DNA from: an uncultured Oscillospiraceae bacterium
GTDB lineage: Bacteria > Bacillota > Clostridia > Oscillospirales > Oscillospiraceae
Length of the DNA stretch: 51,804 bases
Reading direction: 5' to 3'
Assembly: GCA_934553255.1 (NCBI GenBank)
Contig: CAKTEZ010000010.1
Coordinates: 1-51,804 of the forward strand
The notes under the pieces were generated by a model that ran no database searches, was not told where the DNA came from, and was given only the letters and a program-made list of their open reading frames with translations. A program made the position numbers and the translations under genes. Shown piece after piece: positions 24,710 through 34,053 of this stretch. The number at the start of each line of letters is the position of its first letter. Positions within the stretch are counted from its first letter, which is position 1.

Positions 24710-25051
24710 TTACAGCTTCTCGCGGATCTTGGCAGCCTTACCAACGCGGTCACGCAGATAGTAGAGCTTCGCGCGGCGGACAAAGCCGGTGCGCACGGTC
24801 TCGATCTTCTCGATCGAGGGAGAGTGCAGCGGGAAAACCTTCTCGACGCCGACGCCATAGGCCAGACGGCGGACGGTGATGGTCTCCTCGATGCCGCCGT
24901 GCTTCTTGGCGATCACAATGCCCTCGAAGACCTGGATACGCTCGCGGGAGCCTTCCTTGATCTTGACGTGGACGCGGACGGTGTCGCCGACGTTGGCAAC
25001 GGGCTTCTCAGCCTTCATCTGCTGGCTTTCGAGTTCCTTGATGAGATCCAT
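24710..25051 (-). CDS. rplS: 50S ribosomal protein L19
   Basis: A 113-residue ribosomal protein of standard length with the L19 signatures [24 protein letters not shown] and [11 protein letters not shown]. It sits at the 30S-50S interface. An AGGAGG ribosome site, its own promoter and its own terminator make it monocistronic. The rplS-lepB-rbgA order is conserved in Firmicutes. Confidence 0.98.
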   Translation of the reverse strand: MDLIKELESQQMKAEKPVANVGDTVRVHVKIKEGSRERIQVFEGIVIAKKHGGIEETITVRRLAYGVGVEKVFPLHSPSIEKIETVRTGFVRRAKLYYLRDRVGKAAKIREKL

Positions 25052-25150
25052 GGATATTTCCTCCTAATTTATAGGCGTTCGTGACCGCTTTTCCACGGCG
25101 CATCTGGGTTCTTTCACCCGCGCACGGCAGAGGACCGCCCTTTTCAAGCT
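25052..25150 (-). promoter_or_regulatory. possible L19 autoregulatory leader
   Basis: About 100 nt of transcript lies between the mapped promoter and rplS. It can form a GGGT-GAAAGA-ACCC hairpin with an outer GCGC/GCGC helix. Firmicutes often control rplS through a structured leader bound by L19; I see the structure potential but cannot match the family consensus by eye. Confidence 0.35.
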
Positions 25151-25155
25151 CGGAT

Positions 25156-25184
25156 AGAATATCACACCGCGGCGGGAAATGCAA
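25156..25184 (-). promoter_or_regulatory. promoter of rplS
   Basis: On the minus strand, TTGCAT (25179-25184), a 17-bp spacer and TATTCT (25156-25161). Confidence 0.7.
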
Positions 25185-25246
25185 GCACTTTTTTCATTTT
25201 TTCGTAGATTTTTCGTCTCTTTCCGCCCGCGGACCGCCAATGCTTT

Positions 25247-25684
25247 CTATTTCTCCCACTGCATACGGATGTGAGGGATACCGTCCTCCAGAAATTCTGC
25301 CGAGGTCTGGCGGAAGCCGAGGCGTTCATAGAGCGCGCGGGCATAGGTCTGTGCCTCGATGGTAACGCGCTGCGCGCCGAGCCTTTCCTGCGCGACGCGC
25401 AGCCCCTCGGCGACGATCCTCGTCCCCAGACCGCAGTGGCGGCGCACGGCAATGACGCGCCCAATGGACGCATCGTCGAAGTTCACGCCCGCCGGAATAA
25501 CGCGCAGGCAGGCAGCGATGCCGCTCTCGTCCCGAAGCCAGACATGGTACGACACGCGGTCGGCGTCGTCCACCTCCTGATAGGGACAGTTCTGCTCGAC
25601 GACGAAAACGGATACGCGCAGCTTATAAAGATCGAAAAGCTCCCGCGCCGTCAGTTCGTCAAAATGCTTGACCACCAGTTCCAT
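25247..25684 (-). CDS. GNAT family N-acetyltransferase, ElaA type
   Basis: A 145-residue acetyl-CoA-dependent acetyltransferase. The LRVSVFVVEQNCPYQEVDD block near residue 25 is the ElaA hallmark; the acetyl-CoA loop is RRHCGLGTRIV and the C-terminal YERLGFR motif is kept. Its substrate is unknown. It follows addA by 16 bases on the same strand and probably ends the addB-addA transcript. Confidence 0.88.
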   Translation of the reverse strand: MELVVKHFDELTARELFDLYKLRVSVFVVEQNCPYQEVDDADRVSYHVWLRDESGIAACLRVIPAGVNFDDASIGRVIAVRRHCGLGTRIVAEGLRVAQERLGAQRVTIEAQTYARALYERLGFRQTSAEFLEDGIPHIRMQWEK

Positions 25685-25700
25685 ATTGTCTTCCCTCTTT

Positions 25701-28700
25701 TCAAAGCGCTACGGCTTTCCCCGCGTGGAGAAAATACAGCGTCTTTTCCTTCACGGGCTTCCCGAAGATCTGCGCGAGCGCGAGCGAATACGCCTCGAGC
25801 TGCGCTCGGTAATGCTCCGCGCGCTCGGCGAGCGCGTCCGGCGCGACGCGGTCCGTCTTGAAGTCCACGACGACCAGCGCGCCGTCCTCCTCAAAGAAGC
25901 AGTCCGCCACGCCCTGCAGTAGGATCTGATCGCCCGCCGCGGCGCCCGGCACAAAGGCCGCCGCGCTCTGGAGCAGCGAGAAGCGGTATTCCCGCTCGAC
26001 CGTCTTTCCCGCGGCGCGGATGCGCGCGCACAGCGGACTTTGCAGGAAACGCGCCAACGCCGCGGCGTCCACCGCCCGCGCCTGCTCCGGCGTGAGCAAG
26101 CGGCGCGCCTCCATATCCGCGACCGCCGCGCGCACGGCGGCGGGGTCGGCAGGCACGGAGAAATCGAGGAACTGGAGCGCCGCGTGCATCGCCGTGCCGC
26201 GCTCGGCGGGCGTGAGCGGCTGCCCGCCCTCTAAAAACTTAGGTCTTGCAAGGCTCCGCAGACGCGGCGGCAAAGGCGCGTTCTCCGCGATCTCCTCATC
26301 CAGCGCGCGGCCCTTGAGCTGCGTCGCGGTCAGCTTGGCGCTGAGCGTCGTTTCCAGCGCGTAAGGGTACTGCCATTCCAGCGCCGCCGTGTCGAGCGGC
26401 TGCTCCGGCGCGGGCGGCGCGATCTTTTCCTCCGCCGCCCGCCCCGCGGGTGCAAAGGCATAGCCGTTGTGGATCTCCACGCTCCACGGCGCGTCCGTCG
26501 GCGTGATGAGCGGCGCGGCGGCGTTTGCCAGCGCGCGCAGCGGCTCGGCCTCCGGACGGCACAGCAGCGGCAGCAAGATCCAGTCCGCCATGCACCTCTG
26601 CTCCTCCACCGTTTTGCTCCGCACGGGGCAGGAGGTCACGGCGCAGAGGTCGGCAAGGTGCTTCGCCGCGCCCGCGCGGGCGCAGACCATGACGAGTTTT
26701 TCCTTCGCGCGCGTCATGGCGACATACAGCACGCGCAGCTCCTCCGCCTTTGCCTCGCGGCGCAGGCGCCGCTCCAACGCGGTGCGCGCAACGGTGGGGT
26801 ATTTGATAGAGCGCTTCGTGTCCACGCGGACGGGACCTAACCCATACTCCGAATGGACCAATACGGAGCTTTGGAAATCCATGCGGCTGAACGGACGCGC
26901 GAGGTCGGCGAGGATAACGACCGGAAATTCCAGTCCCTTGGACTTATGGATGCTCATGATGCGTACGCCCTGCGCGGCATGCATGGTCTGCGGGACGGGC
27001 GGCTCGCCGCTCTCAAGCAGCTCGCGCAGATGGGAGACGAAGGCGAACAGACCGCGTCCGCCCCCGCGCTCGAACTCCTCCGCCAGAGAGAAGAACGCAC
27101 GCAGGTTCTCCTTGCGCGCCGCGCCGCCGCGCATCGCGCCGAACACGGCGGGAATGCGGCAGCGCTCGTAGAGCGCGGCGACCAGCTCGGTGAGCGTGAG
27201 CGTCTGCGCGCTCTCGCGCAGCTCGCGCAGCAGCGCGAGGAAGCGCACGGCATCCTCCCCCTCATCCGCACACAACGCATCGTAGAAATCGCCGCTCGGC
27301 GTCCCCGCGCGCAATTCGGCGAGCCGGTCCGGCGGGAAGCCGAACAGCGGCGAGCGCAGTACGGAGATGAGCGGCACATCCTGCCGCGGATTGTCGAGGA
27401 TCTCCAGCAGCGCGAAGGTCACGGCGATCTCCATCGCGGCGTAGAAGTCCCCGTCGCTCTCCGCGGCGCAGCGCAGCCCCTCCGCCTCCAGCGCGCGGCG
27501 GTAATCCGTCAGGCGCGTACGGGGGCTTCGCATGAGGATCACGATGTCCTCCTCCCGCGCGGGGCGCGGCTCGTGTGTCTTGTCATCCTGTACAGTAAAA
27601 CAGCTTGTCAGCAGTTCTCGGATATAGTGCGCCGTGAAATTCGCCTCCGCGCGAGCGGCGCGGAGCGTTTCCGTGTCGTCCTCCGGCGCGGACATCTCCA
27701 CAAGGTGAAATTCCGTCCGGCAGGCGGCGTTTTCCGGATAATTCGCGCCGACATGCAGCGCCTCGTCCTCGCCGTAGTCCAGCTCGCCCATTTCCCGGGA
27801 AAGGACGCTGCGAAAGACAAAATTCGCCGCGTCCAGCACCGTATCGCGCGAGCGGAAGTTCTTGCTTAAAAGCAGCTTCGCACTTTCGCCCTCCGCCGCG
27901 TCGGCGGCGTGCGGGTAGCGCAGGTAGTGATCGAGGAAAATGCGCGGGTCGGCGAGACGGAATCGGTAGATGCTCTGCTTCACGTCGCCGACGGTAAAGA
28001 GATTTTTCCCCTCGCGGGAGATGGCGGAGAAGATGCAGTTCTGCACCTCGTTCGTGTCCTGATACTCGTCCACCATGATCTCGCGGTAACGCTGCGCGAC
28101 GGTACGCGCGAGGTCGGTCGGTCTTCCGTCCGTTCCGACGAGCAGCGCGATGGCCTCATGCTCCTGGTCGGAGAAGTCCGCCGCGTTGCGGCGGCGCTTC
28201 TCCTCCTGATAGGCGCGGGAGAACCGCTCCGTCAATCGCAGCAGCGCAAGCATGGCGGGCGCCATCGCGCGCAGGTCCTCCATCGCCTCGGCGGAGGTCA
28301 CGGCAAACAGCTCGTCAAGCCCCTTCACCGTTTTCTTGCAGCCGTTCCACACGCTTTGCACCCGCGCCTTGAGCGCCTCATTCTCGCATTTGCGGACCGC
28401 ATTCAGGCGCGGGAAGTCCACGCCCGCCGCAGCCGCCGCGTCCCAGTCCCGCCCCGCGGAAGCGGCGCGGGCGCACTGCTCCGCCGCGTCCAAAAAGAGC
28501 GGGGCGTATTTCTCCGCGAGGGCGGCGTCCGTTTTCGCCTCCTCCGCCGCGCCGCGCAGCAGCTGCTCGCAATGGCGCAGCTTGCGCCCGCGCTCGGCAA
28601 GAAGAAGCTCGCCATAGACCGTATCCTCCACCCGCGGCGGCAGCTCGTTCCAGAGCCGCTCCTGCGCCGCGAGCCAGCGGTCCATATAGGGCTGGGCCTG

Positions 28701-29267
28701 CAGCTTTCCGTGCAGCTCCAGCACCAGCGCGCCGAGCGCGCGGTCGTCCCGCCCCGCGCCGAGCGTATCGGCAAGGAGCGGCGCGCCGTCGCCGTCGCGC
28801 ATCGTTTCGTAAAATTCATCCAGCGTGCGCGCAAGCACCCGCTCGCGCAGCAGCCGCGCGTCGTTTTCGTCCAGTACGCGGAAATCGGGCCGCAGGGCAT
28901 GACCGCGCGCATCCTCGGCAAGAAGATGGCAATTTTCGCGCAGCAGCGCCGTGCAGAAGGCGTCCACCGTCTTGATGTCCGCGCGGTAGACGCGCAGCAT
29001 CTGGCGCTGCAAATGCGCGTTGGACGGGTCGGCCTGCAGCTTTTCGCCAAGGACCTTGGCGATCTTGCCGCGCAGCTCTGCCGCGGCCGCGCGGGTGTAG
29101 GTGATGATGAGGAAATCGTCGAGGTTCGCACCGTCCTCCGTCACATAGGAGAAAAGCCGCTCGACCAGCACCTTCGTTTTGCCGCTGCCCGCCGCAGCGG
29201 ACACCAGCAGGCTGCGCCCGCGGTCCTCGACCGCCGCGCGCTGTTCGTTTGTGAGAATGTCAGCCAT
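25701..29267 (-). CDS. addA: ATP-dependent helicase/nuclease subunit AddA
   Basis: A 1188-residue UvrD-like helicase with a C-terminal nuclease, the motor subunit of AddAB that processes double-strand breaks for RecA. Visible motifs: Walker A SAAAGSGKT (23-31), motif Ia ITYTRAAAAELRGKI, motif II DEYQDTNEVQ, motif III TVGDVKQSIYRFR, motif V MSIHKSKGLEFPVV, motif VI VAMTRAKEKLV, and the nuclease residues GVADC and DFKTD (1135-1139). The ATG at 29267 overlaps the addB stop by 8 bases; a longer frame inside addB is a shadow. Gene order addB-addA is standard for Firmicutes. Confidence 0.97.
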   Translation of the reverse strand: MADILTNEQRAAVEDRGRSLLVSAAAGSGKTKVLVERLFSYVTEDGANLDDFLIITYTRAAAAELRGKIAKVLGEKLQADPSNAHLQRQMLRVYRADIKTVDAFCTALLRENCHLLAEDARGHALRPDFRVLDENDARLLRERVLARTLDEFYETMRDGDGAPLLADTLGAGRDDRALGALVLELHGKLQAQPYMDRWLAAQERLWNELPPRVEDTVYGELLLAERGRKLRHCEQLLRGAAEEAKTDAALAEKYAPLFLDAAEQCARAASAGRDWDAAAAAGVDFPRLNAVRKCENEALKARVQSVWNGCKKTVKGLDELFAVTSAEAMEDLRAMAPAMLALLRLTERFSRAYQEEKRRRNAADFSDQEHEAIALLVGTDGRPTDLARTVAQRYREIMVDEYQDTNEVQNCIFSAISREGKNLFTVGDVKQSIYRFRLADPRIFLDHYLRYPHAADAAEGESAKLLLSKNFRSRDTVLDAANFVFRSVLSREMGELDYGEDEALHVGANYPENAACRTEFHLVEMSAPEDDTETLRAARAEANFTAHYIRELLTSCFTVQDDKTHEPRPAREEDIVILMRSPRTRLTDYRRALEAEGLRCAAESDGDFYAAMEIAVTFALLEILDNPRQDVPLISVLRSPLFGFPPDRLAELRAGTPSGDFYDALCADEGEDAVRFLALLRELRESAQTLTLTELVAALYERCRIPAVFGAMRGGAARKENLRAFFSLAEEFERGGGRGLFAFVSHLRELLESGEPPVPQTMHAAQGVRIMSIHKSKGLEFPVVILADLARPFSRMDFQSSVLVHSEYGLGPVRVDTKRSIKYPTVARTALERRLRREAKAEELRVLYVAMTRAKEKLVMVCARAGAAKHLADLCAVTSCPVRSKTVEEQRCMADWILLPLLCRPEAEPLRALANAAAPLITPTDAPWSVEIHNGYAFAPAGRAAEEKIAPPAPEQPLDTAALEWQYPYALETTLSAKLTATQLKGRALDEEIAENAPLPPRLRSLARPKFLEGGQPLTPAERGTAMHAALQFLDFSVPADPAAVRAAVADMEARRLLTPEQARAVDAAALARFLQSPLCARIRAAGKTVEREYRFSLLQSAAAFVPGAAAGDQILLQGVADCFFEEDGALVVVDFKTDRVAPDALAERAEHYRAQLEAYSLALAQIFGKPVKEKTLYFLHAGKAVAL

Positions 29268-32200
29268 CGGTCTCCCCCCTCTCCCCCGTTGCTTCGTCCA
29301 CATACGCCCAGAACTGGTCGGCGGTCGTTGCGCGGAGGTATTCCGCGTGGTCGCCGCCGCAGCCGTTTTCAAAGTGACAGGCGGGCGCAAAGGCGCAGTA
29401 GGTGCAGGCGCTGTCCTGCTCGCTGCGCGTCCATGGGTCGGCATCGATGTTGCCCGCGGCCAGCTCGCGCACCATGCGGCGCAGCATTTCATCCACATAC
29501 AGCCCCAGCTTGCCGAGCTGCGCACTCGTGGCAAGGCTGCCCGCCAGCTCCGTGCCGCCGTCCCTGCTCTTTTTCACGCGCACGGGGAGATAGCACGGCG
29601 TCTCGAGCGCGCTGTGCTCCATCGCACGCAGTACCTCGGGGTCGGCGAGTACCATGCCGCTGCGCTGCAGCTCCTTGTGCATGGCGCGTTCGATCTCCTC
29701 CTCGGTCGCGCCGCGCGGCAGGTTCAGCAGCTTCTCCCGCGCAGGCAGATACAGCACGCCCGCCGGCTCGATGGGCAGGTTTCCGAACAACTCCGCCCCC
29801 TCGCGCCGCAGGGCGAAGAGGTAGAGCAGCATCTGCAGCCCCAATCCGTAGCGCAGCTCGGCAAGGTCGAAGCGCTTTGCGCCCGTCTTGTAGTCCACCA
29901 CACGCAGATACAGCTTGCCGTCCTTGACCCAGCCGTCCACGCGGTCCACCTTGCCGACCACGCGCAGCTCCTCGCCCGCCTCACGGATGGTCACGGCGGG
30001 CAGCTGTCCGGCGGGGCCGAATTCCAGTTCGAACGCCATCGGCTCGAAGTCGGAGACCGAAAGCTCCTCCACCGTCGAGTCCATAATACGGTAAACGGAG
30101 TCGCACAGGCGGCGGAACAAATAGCGGAAGCGGGCGTTTTTTTCGTCGAGGTCCGGCAGTTCGCGGGCAATGTACTCTTCGATGGCCTGCCGCACGAGCG
30201 CGTGCAGTTCCTCGCGCCGAAGCGCCTTCACGCCGCCGCGCTCCACGGCGCGGCAGAGCGTCTGCTCCATCACATCATGCACGAAGGTGCCGACCTGCGG
30301 CGCGTCAAAGCCAGCGGGCGTGCGCTCCTTCGCGCGCAGACCGTATTGCATGAAGTAGGCAAAATGGCACGCTCTCGCCTTGTCCATGCGCGAGGCGCTG
30401 AGCGTGATGCTGCGCCCGTAGAGCGTGTGGACCGCGGCGGGCGAAAGCGAGCCGCGCGTGTAGCGTGCGGCGTCGCGCATGGCGCGCAAAGCCGTCTCGC
30501 AGCCGCCGCGGCGCTCGAAATACTGCCACGCCTTTCCGCCGATGTACTCGCCCGCATAGTCCAAAGCGCCCGCCATCGTTGTAAGGCGGTATGCCTTGTC
30601 AGCAGCTTCCGTTTCAAGCCTTATGCTTGGGCAAAGCGTCTGCAAGCGCCCCACGATAAAGCTTGGGCGCAGCTCCGTCCCCGCGTTGTCGAAGCGCGGG
30701 TAGGAAACATACAGCCGGTCGGTCGGCTGGGCAAGCGAGGCGTAGAGATTTTGAATTTCCAGCCGGAACTGCGCCATGCCATAGGGCGCGAGGCGCACAT
30801 CCAGAGCTTCGAGCGCGGCGCGGTCCTCGTCCTTGAGGATTCCGCCGCTGCCGCCCACGGCGGGCAGCACATGGTCGTTCGCGCCCAGCAGGAACAGCAC
30901 GCGCACGGAATGGCGGTCGTTGCGCGTCATTTCGGCAAAGCTCACCTGATCGAGCGAAACAGGGATCGTGCCGACGGAATACTGCGTGAGGACCAGACGC
31001 ATGAGCCGCGCGAACTCCTCCGCGTCGAGCGCCGTATCGCCGAGCATCTCCACAAATTGATCGAGTACGCCGCAGAGTATGCTCCAAAGCTGGGAAAGCT
31101 CCTCGGCGCGCTGCGTTTCGCCGCGCTGCCAGAGCGCCTCGGTCCGGCGCTGCAATTCCTCCGGCAGCCGGATCTCCGTGAGATAGTTATACAGCGCCGT
31201 GACCTTGCCGCGCACATCGCCCTCGCCGCGCATACCGTCGTAAAGGTGCGCGAGCGGCGCACGGACCTTCTCGCGCGCCTCGTTCACCCGCGCGAGCAGC
31301 GCATAATGCTCGTCGCGCCACGGCACGCCGTAGCCCTCCGGATGCGCCGTCCATTCCGTGTCGCGCAGCCATGTCAGACCGCGAAGGTCCCACTTGAGGG
31401 CGTAGTTTTCCAGCAGGTCGCATTCCTCCGCCGTCACGCCCGCGAGACCGGTTTTCAGGCAGCGGAACACATCCTCATATTCCATGCCGCCGCTCACCGC
31501 GTCGAGTGCGCCGAGCAGGAGCGAGGGAACATTCCGCCGCAGAATGTCGCTGCGGCGCGCGCAGTAGAGCGGAATGCCGCAGCGGGCAAATACCGCGCGC
31601 AGGATCCCCTCCTCCGCGTCCATGTCGCGGGCGGTCACGGTGATGTCGCGGAAGCGGTAGCCCTCCGTGCGGACAAGGCGCAGGATCTCGCCCGCCGCCC
31701 ACTCCGCCTCGGCATAGGCCGTGGACGCCTCGTACAGCCGGACCTGCTCCGTCGGCTCGCGCCACGCGACGGTTCCCTTGAAAAAGCAGCGCTCCACATG
31801 CTCCAGCGCGTCGCGCGGCGGCGGCGCGTGCAGCGCCTCCTCCGTGCAGGGAACACCCGCGTCCCGTGCGAGCGCGTAAAGCTGCTCGCGCACGCGCAGA
31901 CTCTCGGCAAACAGCTCGCTGTCGCTGCCGTCGCCGAGAAGCGTCACCGTGACGCTTCTCGCCCGACGGAGCAGGATGCGGAGAATATTCCTTTCGCGGC
32001 CCGTGAAGTAGGAAAAGCCGTCGAGAAAAATATCCTTGCCGTCGATATAGCCGGACGCCGCGAGATTCTCCTCCAGCTTTTCCAGCCGGTCGCGCGCGTC
32101 GCGCCCGCCCTCGTGAAGCTTGGCGAGATACGCGCCGTAGAGCAGCGCCACATCGCGCAGGCGCTCGCCGCTCTCTCCCGCGATGGCCTCCGCCTTTTCC

Positions 32201-32607
32201 GCCAGAACCTCCGGCGCGACGGCATAGGCCTGCAGCTCCTCCAACAGCGCGAGCAGGCTTTCCAGAAAGGCGGCGCGCTGCGAGGGGCGGCGGTAGACCC
32301 GCAGGCTCGGCGCGAGCGAGACCAGCACGCGCTGGAGCAGCAGGAGCTTGCCGCCGTTGTCGAGCGTCACATCCGCCGCGCCGCCCGTGAGCGCAAGCAC
32401 GCGCGAGGCGAGCAGCTTGAAGGTCAGCACCTCCGCATGGCGGCTCGCCGCCGCACCGCAGGCGCGGCACACATCCACCTCCGCCACATGCGAGGCATGC
32501 TCCGGCACAAGCAGTATTTGCTTCGAGCGGTCCCCCAGCGCACGGATCTCGTCGAGTACCCGCGCGGATTTGCCCGTGCGGGCGCGGCCCAGCAGAATAC
32601 GCAGCAC
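29260..32607 (-). CDS. addB: ATP-dependent nuclease subunit AddB
   Basis: A 1115-residue partner of AddA. The N-terminal helicase-like domain has a Walker A-like GRARTGKS (7-14). The C-terminal nuclease has VVDYKTG and the iron-sulfur-binding cysteines: one in RACHFAYFMQYGL and three in CTYCAFAPAC (Cys1068, 1071, 1077), which staple the 4Fe-4S cluster as in Bacillus AddB. Translation starts at GTG (32607) behind AGGGGG; no ATG fits. It overlaps addA by 8 bases. A good promoter lies just upstream and the divergent marR gene uses the other strand. Confidence 0.96.
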   Translation of the reverse strand: MLRILLGRARTGKSARVLDEIRALGDRSKQILLVPEHASHVAEVDVCRACGAAASRHAEVLTFKLLASRVLALTGGAADVTLDNGGKLLLLQRVLVSLAPSLRVYRRPSQRAAFLESLLALLEELQAYAVAPEVLAEKAEAIAGESGERLRDVALLYGAYLAKLHEGGRDARDRLEKLEENLAASGYIDGKDIFLDGFSYFTGRERNILRILLRRARSVTVTLLGDGSDSELFAESLRVREQLYALARDAGVPCTEEALHAPPPRDALEHVERCFFKGTVAWREPTEQVRLYEASTAYAEAEWAAGEILRLVRTEGYRFRDITVTARDMDAEEGILRAVFARCGIPLYCARRSDILRRNVPSLLLGALDAVSGGMEYEDVFRCLKTGLAGVTAEECDLLENYALKWDLRGLTWLRDTEWTAHPEGYGVPWRDEHYALLARVNEAREKVRAPLAHLYDGMRGEGDVRGKVTALYNYLTEIRLPEELQRRTEALWQRGETQRAEELSQLWSILCGVLDQFVEMLGDTALDAEEFARLMRLVLTQYSVGTIPVSLDQVSFAEMTRNDRHSVRVLFLLGANDHVLPAVGGSGGILKDEDRAALEALDVRLAPYGMAQFRLEIQNLYASLAQPTDRLYVSYPRFDNAGTELRPSFIVGRLQTLCPSIRLETEAADKAYRLTTMAGALDYAGEYIGGKAWQYFERRGGCETALRAMRDAARYTRGSLSPAAVHTLYGRSITLSASRMDKARACHFAYFMQYGLRAKERTPAGFDAPQVGTFVHDVMEQTLCRAVERGGVKALRREELHALVRQAIEEYIARELPDLDEKNARFRYLFRRLCDSVYRIMDSTVEELSVSDFEPMAFELEFGPAGQLPAVTIREAGEELRVVGKVDRVDGWVKDGKLYLRVVDYKTGAKRFDLAELRYGLGLQMLLYLFALRREGAELFGNLPIEPAGVLYLPAREKLLNLPRGATEEEIERAMHKELQRSGMVLADPEVLRAMEHSALETPCYLPVRVKKSRDGGTELAGSLATSAQLGKLGLYVDEMLRRMVRELAAGNIDADPWTRSEQDSACTYCAFAPACHFENGCGGDHAEYLRATTADQFWAYVDEATGERGETDG

Positions 32608-32636
32608 AGCGTCCGCCCCCTTTCGTCGTTTTTCTT

Positions 32637-32665
32637 ATTTTACCATCATTCCCGCCGCTCGACAA
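32637..32665 (-). promoter_or_regulatory. promoter of addB-addA-elaA
   Basis: On the minus strand, TTGTCG (32660-32665), a 17-bp spacer and TAAAAT (32637-32642), about 30 bases upstream of the GTG start. Confidence 0.68.
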
Positions 32666-32716
32666 CAGGATAAATGCCGCCGCGCGCCAATTTTGCCGAG
32701 CGCGGGTATTTTCCGC

Positions 32717-32745
32717 TTGACAGAACTTCCGGCTCGTGCTATTTT
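32717..32745 (+). promoter_or_regulatory. promoter of marR-tauE operon
   Basis: TTGACA (32717-32722), a 17-bp spacer and TATTTT (32740-32745). The -35 box is perfect. Confidence 0.8.
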
Positions 32746-32748
32746 TAG

Positions 32749-32760
32749 TTCAAATTTGAA
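32749..32760. promoter_or_regulatory. probable MarR operator (palindrome)
   Basis: The perfect 12-bp palindrome TTCAAATTTGAA starts 3 bases after the -10 box of the marR promoter, covering the expected transcription start. MarR proteins bind such AT-rich palindromes and repress, so autoregulation by the gene 40 bases downstream is likely. Confidence 0.65.
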
Positions 32761-32798
32761 TTTTCCAATTTTGCAGCATTCGGAAAGGAGCGTCCGCA

Positions 32799-33233
32799 AT
32801 GAACGCCAGCATGGAATTTGCCCGCAAGCTCGCCCGCGCCTACGCCGCCGCCTGTAAACCGCTGTGCCGTGAGCTGAAGCTGCCGCAGACGGCCTTCGAC
32901 ATCCTGATGTTTCTCGCCAACAACCCCAAATACCGGACGGCGGGCGACATTGTGGAGGTCCGGCGCATCAAGGCCAATCTTGTCTCGGTGAATGTCGATA
33001 AGCTCGTGCATGAGGGCTACCTTCGGCGCGAGACGGTCGAGGGCGACCGGCGAAAGACGCTGCTCGTCTGCACGGAGAAGGCCCGGCCGGTCATTGAGCG
33101 TGGCCGCGCGGTGCAGTCCGCCTTTTTTGATCGTCTCTTCGCCCACACGGACGAGGAGATGCGCGCCGGATTTTTCAAAACGCTTGCGGTCATGGATGCC
33201 GATCTTGACGCAATGCTGAACGAGGCGGACTAA
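32799..33233 (+). CDS. MarR family transcriptional regulator
   Basis: A 144-residue winged helix-turn-helix regulator. The recognition helix region is VEVRRIKANLVSVNVDKLVHEGYLRR and the wing is VEGDRRKTLLVCTEKA, both typical of MarR. These dimers usually act as repressors released by small molecules. The ATG follows GGAAAGGA. It is transcribed with the TauE/SafE exporter gene, whose start lies 2 bases after the marR stop, and a palindromic operator covers its transcription start. The likely job is control of that exporter. Confidence 0.92.
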   Translation: MNASMEFARKLARAYAAACKPLCRELKLPQTAFDILMFLANNPKYRTAGDIVEVRRIKANLVSVNVDKLVHEGYLRRETVEGDRRKTLLVCTEKARPVIERGRAVQSAFFDRLFAHTDEEMRAGFFKTLAVMDADLDAMLNEAD

Positions 33234-33235
33234 AC

Positions 33236-34012
33236 ATGCAATTGCTCACCACGATATGCGTCACCTTTTTCGCCGGTATGGGTGCCGGTCTCGGCACCGG
33301 CTTTGCGGGCATGAGCGCCGCGGCGGTCATCAGCCCCATGCTCATCACCTTTCTTGGCATGGACCCCTATATGGCGGTCGGCATCGCGCTCTCGTCCGAT
33401 GTGCTGGCAAGCTCCGTATCCGCCTACACCTACGGCAAAAACAAAAACCTCGATGTCCGCAACGGTCTTATCATGATGGCGAGCGTACTTGCCTTCACGG
33501 TCGTCGGAAGCTATATTGCAAGTCTCGTTCCCTCGGCCACGATGGGGAATTTCTCGGTCTTTATGACCTTCCTCCTCGGCGTAAAATTCATCGTCCGTCC
33601 CGTTATGACCACCAAGGAGGCCATGCAGGGCGTTTCGCCGCGGAAGCGCGCCGTGCAGTCCGTTGTCTGCGGCGTGCTGATCGGCTTTATCTGCGGCTTC
33701 ATCGGCGCGGGCGGCGGCATGATGATGCTGCTCATTCTGACCTCCGTGCTTGGCTACGAGCTGAAAACCGCCGTGGGGACGAGCGTTTTTATCATGACCT
33801 TCACCGCTCTCACGGGCGCACTCTCTCACTTCGCCATCGGCGGCGCGCCGGACTGGACGGTTCTTGCCCTCTGCGTGTTCTTCACGCTGGTCTGGGCGCG
33901 CATCGCCGCGGTGTTCGCCAACAAAGCGACGCCGAAAACGCTCAACCGCGCGACGGGCGTGGTACTCGTCATGCTGGGACTGGTCATTCTGCTCTTCAAC
34001 CTGCTGGCATAA
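33236..34012 (+). CDS. TauE/SafE family sulfite/anion exporter-like permease
   Basis: A 258-residue membrane protein with about eight helices and the two internal repeats of the TauE/SafE (DUF81) family; each repeat carries a GxGxGxG/GAGGG-type loop (ITTIC..GAGLGTGFAG and FIGAGGGMM). Members export sulfite, sulfoacetate or other organosulfur anions. The substrate is unknown here. It is translationally coupled to marR and ends at an intrinsic terminator, forming a self-contained regulated export operon. Confidence 0.9.
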   Translation: MQLLTTICVTFFAGMGAGLGTGFAGMSAAAVISPMLITFLGMDPYMAVGIALSSDVLASSVSAYTYGKNKNLDVRNGLIMMASVLAFTVVGSYIASLVPSATMGNFSVFMTFLLGVKFIVRPVMTTKEAMQGVSPRKRAVQSVVCGVLIGFICGFIGAGGGMMMLLILTSVLGYELKTAVGTSVFIMTFTALTGALSHFAIGGAPDWTVLALCVFFTLVWARIAAVFANKATPKTLNRATGVVLVMLGLVILLFNLLA

Positions 34013-34040
34013 GAAAAAGCCGCCGATCGGCGGCTTTTTC
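34013..34040. terminator. intrinsic terminator, usable from both strands
   Basis: GAAAAAGCCGCC (34013-34024) pairs with GGCGGCTTTTTC (34029-34040) immediately after the tauE stop codon. On the minus strand it also follows the small gene at 34054-34260. Confidence 0.9.
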
Positions 34041-34053
34041 TGCTCCTATGCAA

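Noticed and set aside
29179..32673. 1164-codon plus-strand frame opposite addB
   Set aside because: It mirrors addB and the start of addA, whose helicase, nuclease and Fe-S motifs are unmistakable. Long antisense frames are expected in GC-rich DNA.
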